Part shown: one piece after another, positions 5,480 to 8,038 of the stretch
How the letters are laid out: each line of letters opens with the position of its first letter
How positions within the stretch are numbered: position 1 is the first letter of the stretch
NCBI GenBank assembly: GCA_030592245.1
Contig: JAUVJV010000078.1
Location: 1 to 8,038 of the forward strand
Direction: 5' to 3'
From: Candidatus Eiseniibacteriota bacterium
GTDB taxonomy: Bacteria; Arandabacterota; Arandabacteria; Arandabacterales; Arandabacteraceae
DNA length: 8,038 bases
Made by a program: the position numbers and the translations under genes
Notes under the pieces: model-generated
What the model saw: the letters and a program-made list of their open reading frames with translations, nothing else
Databases searched by the model: none
Told to the model about the DNA's origin: nothing

Positions 5480-6573
5480 TGGAGATCGGCATCGTCGGGC
5501 TTGCGAATGTGGGCAAGTCCACGCTTTTTAATGCCCTGGCCAGGGCACGGGCGGACGCGAGCAACTACCCGTACTGTACCATAGAGCCAAACATCGCCAT
5601 GATCGAGGTGCCGGATGAGAGGCTCAACGGCCTGGCCGCGGTCGTAGAGCCTGAGAAGGTTACCCATCCGGTGCTCAGGTTTGTGGATATCGCCGGTCTG
5701 GCGCGCGGGGCGAGCAAGGGAGAGGGGTTGGGAAATCTCTTTCTCTCTCATATCCGGGGCGTCGATGCCATAGCCCACGTCCTCAGGTGTTTTGAGGACA
5801 GCTCGGTGGTTCACATCGAGGGTGACGTCGATCCCAAGCGGGACCTGGAGATCGTCGAGACCGAGCTCTTTCTCTCGGACATCCAGGCCCTCGACCGCAG
5901 GATAGACAAACTCCAGAAGATAGCGCGAACCGGGGATGAGCATGCCCGGAAACAGGAGAAGTTCCTGAGTGAGGTAAGGGCCACTCTGGACGAGGGCCGC
6001 AGGTTCGTCGAGCCGGAGGAGCTCGATCCCGAGCTGGCCTCGGTGCTCAATGAGATTCAGCTCCTGTCGCTGAAACCGGTGCTGTTTGTGGCCAATGTCG
6101 GGGATGAACCCCGGTCGGATCAGGCACTCGAGCGGATAGGGATCGCCGAGAAAGCGGCTGAGAAGAGAAAAGCCGCCTGCATACCGGTGTCCGCGAAGCT
6201 GGAAACCGAGATTGGCGAGCTCTCAGCCGAGGAGGGTGCGGCCATGTTGAAGGAAATGGGCTTTGACGAGGAGGCCCTAAAAAGGTTTGTAAGAGCTTGC
6301 TATGATCTTCTTCAAGTGATAACATTCTTTACGATCAAGGGTGAGGAGACGAGGGGGTGGACGGTGAGGCGGGGTACGAATGTGAGGGATGCGGCGGGGA
6401 AGATTCACTCTGATATGCGGGACAAATTCATCTGTGCCGAGGTTGTCTCCTATGATGATTTCACCTCCTGCGGAGGACTGGCGGGGGTGAAGCACAAGGG
6501 ACTTGTTCGTACCGAAGGAAAAGACTACGTAGTCAGCGATGGAGATGTAGTGCTGGTCAGGTTTGGCAAGTGA
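5476..6573 (+). CDS. ychF: Ribosome-associated P-loop NTPase YchF (OLA1 family)
   Basis: Obg-family P-loop protein that binds ATP and GTP, associates with ribosomes and is linked to stress responses. The 365 residues match the family's about 363. G1 is GLANVGKST at residues 8-16. G3 is DIAGLARGASKGEG from D71, with a leucine where Ras has its catalytic Gln, as usual for this hydrophobic-residue class. A coiled-coil-like charged stretch covers about 130-175. The base-specificity motif, usually NxxE, reads N207-V-G-D210. The C-terminal TGS domain (about 278-362) includes ITFFTIKGEETRGWTVRRGT, IHSDMRDKFICAEVV and a VVSDGDVVLVRF ending. The start may be ATG 5476 or ATG 5479; both are in frame and differ by one Met. 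pth-ychF adjacency is common in bacteria, so the assignment is firm. Confidence 0.97.
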   Translation: MMEIGIVGLANVGKSTLFNALARARADASNYPYCTIEPNIAMIEVPDERLNGLAAVVEPEKVTHPVLRFVDIAGLARGASKGEGLGNLFLSHIRGVDAIAHVLRCFEDSSVVHIEGDVDPKRDLEIVETELFLSDIQALDRRIDKLQKIARTGDEHARKQEKFLSEVRATLDEGRRFVEPEELDPELASVLNEIQLLSLKPVLFVANVGDEPRSDQALERIGIAEKAAEKRKAACIPVSAKLETEIGELSAEEGAAMLKEMGFDEEALKRFVRACYDLLQVITFFTIKGEETRGWTVRRGTNVRDAAGKIHSDMRDKFICAEVVSYDDFTSCGGLAGVKHKGLVRTEGKDYVVSDGDVVLVRFGK

Positions 6574-6585
6574 AGGGGGAGTAGG

Positions 6586-6915
6586 ATGCGTGATTATGAG
6601 ACTGTTTTCATTCTTGATCCCAACCTCGAGGAAGATGATATCAAGGATGAGATAGGCAAGGTTGAGAATTCCATTGCCAGTCTCAACGGGGAGATTACCA
6701 GTGTTGAGCCCGGGGGTAAGCGAAGGCTCACTTACGAGATCAAAGGGCACAAGGAAGGCTATTACACCCTGATACGTTTCAGGTCTGAACCTGCGTCGAT
6801 CTCGGAAATCGAGAGGGCATACAAGCTCAACGAGAAGGTCATCAGGCACATCATCGTGCACAGCGTTCAGAAAGTGGTACAGGCTTCTGAGGAGGAACAG
6901 CAGGCGGAAGCCTAG
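6586..6915 (+). CDS. rpsF: Small-subunit ribosomal protein bS6
   Basis: Small-subunit protein that forms a heterodimer with bS18 on the platform of the 30S subunit. The 109 residues fit the family core of about 95-135. The opening RDYETVFILDPNLEEDD, the central GGKRRLTYEIKGHKEGYYTLIRF and the later ERAYKLNEKVIRHIIV are standard bS6 landmarks. The last 15 or so residues are rich in Glu and Gln (ASEEEQQAEA), the acidic tail common in this family. GGGGGAG, ending 4 bases before the ATG, is the ribosome binding site. It begins 12 bases after the ychF stop and leads a rpsF-ssb-rpsR-rplI group; in several bacteria the bS6-bS18 complex represses its own operon by binding the leader, but I see no convincing copy of that hairpin here. 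Confidence 0.97.
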   Translation: MRDYETVFILDPNLEEDDIKDEIGKVENSIASLNGEITSVEPGGKRRLTYEIKGHKEGYYTLIRFRSEPASISEIERAYKLNEKVIRHIIVHSVQKVVQASEEEQQAEA

Positions 6916-6953
6916 CGGAGTCCGGTTCTGCTTCTGGCAACAGGGGGGTTGAG

Positions 6954-7385
6954 ATGGCGGACGTTAAACTGGCTGTGGTTAACAAGGTGATGTTGACTGG
7001 AAGACTGACCAGGGATCCTGAACTGCGATATACACCGAGCGGCACCGCGGTGTCGTCGTTTTCGATAGCATCAAGCAGGAGCTACAAGGGGAAGGACGGC
7101 GAGTGGAAGCAGCAGGTGGCATTCGTTAATGCCGTCGCCTGGACCAAGCTCGCGGTCCTGGTTAACGAGTATCTTAAGAAAGGCAGCGCCGTCTATGTCG
7201 AAGGCAGGCTGCACAGCCGGAGCTGGGAAACCGAGGATGGCCAGCGAAGGAGCGCTCTTGAGATAGTGGCGGAGCGCGTCCAGTTTCTTGACCGCATTTC
7301 CAAGCCCGAGGTCACCGAGGAGGAATTCGTGGAATCGAGCGATGGGGAACCGGGACTGGATGCGGAGGATGAAGTTCCGTTCTAG
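6954..7385 (+). CDS. ssb: Single-stranded DNA-binding protein
   Basis: Tetrameric OB-fold protein that coats single-stranded DNA in replication and repair and recruits partners by its C-terminal tip. The OB fold covers about residues 10-112: NKVMLTGRLTRDPELRYTPSGTAVSSFSIA, then WKQQVAFVNAVAWTKLA, LKKGSAVYVEGRLHSRSWE and a RSALEIVAERVQFL strand. A short acidic linker ends in DEVPF, a variant of the canonical DDDIPF tip. At 143 residues the linker is short compared with E. coli (178). The ATG at 6954 has GGGGGG at 6943-6948 and GAG directly before it. A GTG at 6975 would give a more typical N-terminus (VNKVMLTG) but has no binding site. It sits 38 bases after rpsF and 27 before rpsR, the position seen in Bacillus-type operons. 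Confidence 0.95.
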   Translation: MADVKLAVVNKVMLTGRLTRDPELRYTPSGTAVSSFSIASSRSYKGKDGEWKQQVAFVNAVAWTKLAVLVNEYLKKGSAVYVEGRLHSRSWETEDGQRRSALEIVAERVQFLDRISKPEVTEEEFVESSDGEPGLDAEDEVPF

Positions 7386-7412
7386 TCAGGCGTACTGGAG
7401 GTAAGAAGAGTT

Positions 7413-7646
7413 ATGGCAAGAGAGGACAGGCGGCGCAGGAAGGTCTGCAGGTTCTGCGTGGACGGTGATACGTTTATTGATTATAAGGATGATCGTCGCA
7501 TCTCGCGCTTCGTCACCGACAGGGGCAAGATAGTGCCTCGCAGGATCTCGGGGACATGCGCCAAGCACCAGAGACAGCTGACGCGGGCGATCAAGAAGGC
7601 CAGGCACATAGGCACGCTTCCGTACGCGGCGGAGCAGGTTAAGTAG
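7413..7646 (+). CDS. rpsR: Small-subunit ribosomal protein bS18, zinc-binding (C+) form
   Basis: Partner of bS6 in the 30S platform. The 77-residue length is normal. RRRKVCRFC, FIDYKD, GKIVPRRISGT, KHQRQLTRAIKKARHIGTLPY are the family landmarks in order. Four candidate zinc ligands are kept: C12 and C15 in CRFC, and C49 and H52 in CAKH. This is the C+ version of the protein; many bacteria, including E. coli, carry the version without these residues. GGAGGT at 7397-7402 lies 10 bases before the ATG. It follows ssb by 27 bases and precedes rplI by 15. Confidence 0.97.
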   Translation: MAREDRRRRKVCRFCVDGDTFIDYKDDRRISRFVTDRGKIVPRRISGTCAKHQRQLTRAIKKARHIGTLPYAAEQVK

Positions 7647-7661
7647 AGGGGGAAGTCTTCA

Positions 7662-8038
7662 ATGGATGTCATACTGCTTGAGGACATAAACGACCTTGGC
7701 AAAAGCGGTGAGAAGGTAACGGTTAAGGGCGGGTATGCCCGTAACTACCTTCTGCCCCGGAGACTTGCTCTTCCTGCAACCGCGAGCGGGCTGAAGATGC
7801 TGAAGGAGGAGGAGAGGCGGAGACAGGTCAGGGAAGTCAAGATGCAGCGGGAGGCCGAGGATCTGTCCAAGTCACTCGGTAAGGTCTCGTGCACAGCCGA
7901 GGTACAGGCCGGAGAGGATGACAGGGTCTTCGGAGCCGTTACCAACGCCGATATCGCCGAACTGCTGCAGGCTCAGGGTTATGATATTGACAAGCGCAAG
8001 GTTCTTCTTGACGAGCCGCTCAAGGCGCTCGGCGTCTA
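7662..8038 (+). CDS. rplI: Large-subunit ribosomal protein bL9, 3' end outside window
   Basis: Large-subunit protein that binds 23S rRNA near the L1 stalk base and helps keep reading frame. The frame is open from the ATG to the window edge, giving 125 complete codons of an expected about 148. The N-terminal domain reads MDVILLEDINDLGKSGEKV, then GGYARNYLLPRRLA, the classic bL9 signature. A long charged helix (about 42-75, LKEEERRRQVREVKMQREAED) connects to the C-terminal domain, where EDDRVFGAVTNADIAELL and a DIDKRKVLLDEPLKALG stretch are recognisable. GAGGGGGAAG just after the rpsR stop is the ribosome binding site. The gene is cut by the window and shows no internal damage. Confidence 0.96.
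   Translation, partial: MDVILLEDINDLGKSGEKVTVKGGYARNYLLPRRLALPATASGLKMLKEEERRRQVREVKMQREAEDLSKSLGKVSCTAEVQAGEDDRVFGAVTNADIAELLQAQGYDIDKRKVLLDEPLKALGV

Noticed and set aside
4258..5943. A 561-codon open frame on the minus strand across rplY, pth and the start of ychF
   Set aside because: It is antisense to three certain genes and its product is His/Arg/Leu-rich with no family resemblance. It arises because the sense codon use avoids the triplets that would give stops in the opposite strand.
6298..6306. Extended -10-like TGCTATGAT inside ychF, about 280 bases before rpsF
   Set aside because: No matching -35 hexamer at a normal distance, and the bases encode a natural ACYDL stretch of YchF. 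It could be a weak promoter but I cannot support it.
6916..6953. Possible regulatory hairpin for bS6-bS18 between rpsF and ssb
   Set aside because: No stem longer than about five pairs is apparent, and the known autoregulatory sites lie upstream of rpsF, where only 12 bases are available.

Overview
The window is a dense block of bacterial housekeeping genes, all on the + strand: ten protein genes complete in the window, one cut by the right edge, and one tRNA. Gaps between genes run from an 8-base overlap to 62 bases. I see no rho-independent terminator between genes, no mobile element, no CRISPR array and no prophage gene. The base composition is GC-rich, with plain bacterial Shine-Dalgarno sites. 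From memory of the families, the order ispE - tRNA-Gln - prs - rplY - pth - ychF - rpsF - rpsR - rplI resembles deltaproteobacterial (Desulfobacterota/Myxococcota-like) chromosomes and some uncultured candidate phyla. A spoVG gene beside prs-ctc-pth, and ssb between rpsF and rpsR, recall Bacillus-type order. I cannot name a genus; a free-living Gram-negative-like or candidate-phylum bacterium is the best guess.

Layout. Left part (1-2470): uridine kinase (udk), a nine-helix UbiA-family membrane enzyme that looks like polyprenyl-phosphate phosphoribosyltransferase (DPPR synthase type), and the MEP-pathway kinase ispE, joined by an overlap and a 3-base gap. Middle (2471-4869): a double-domain SpoVG protein, tRNA-Gln(TTG) squeezed between spoVG and prs, PRPP synthetase (prs), and ribosomal protein bL25/CTC (rplY) with a glutamate-rich tail. 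Right-middle (4873-6573): peptidyl-tRNA hydrolase (pth, TTG start) and the GTPase/ATPase YchF, joined by an unusual 20-bp tandem repeat that makes a relay of ATGA stop/start overlaps. Right end (6586-8038): rpsF - ssb - rpsR - rplI, with rplI running off the window.

How the genes fit together. Most products serve translation: tRNA-Gln, bL25, Pth, YchF, bS6, bS18 and bL9, with SSB for replication. A second theme is PRPP and isoprenoids: ispE feeds polyprenol synthesis, prs makes PRPP, and the UbiA enzyme would join polyprenyl phosphate to the ribose-5-phosphate of PRPP; udk is nucleotide salvage.

The points most worth a second look are the tandem SpoVG fusion, the repeat relay at the pth/ychF junction, and a near-consensus sigma-70-like promoter inside ispE that could drive the spoVG-tRNA-prs half. 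Nothing here looks like a wholly new multi-gene system.
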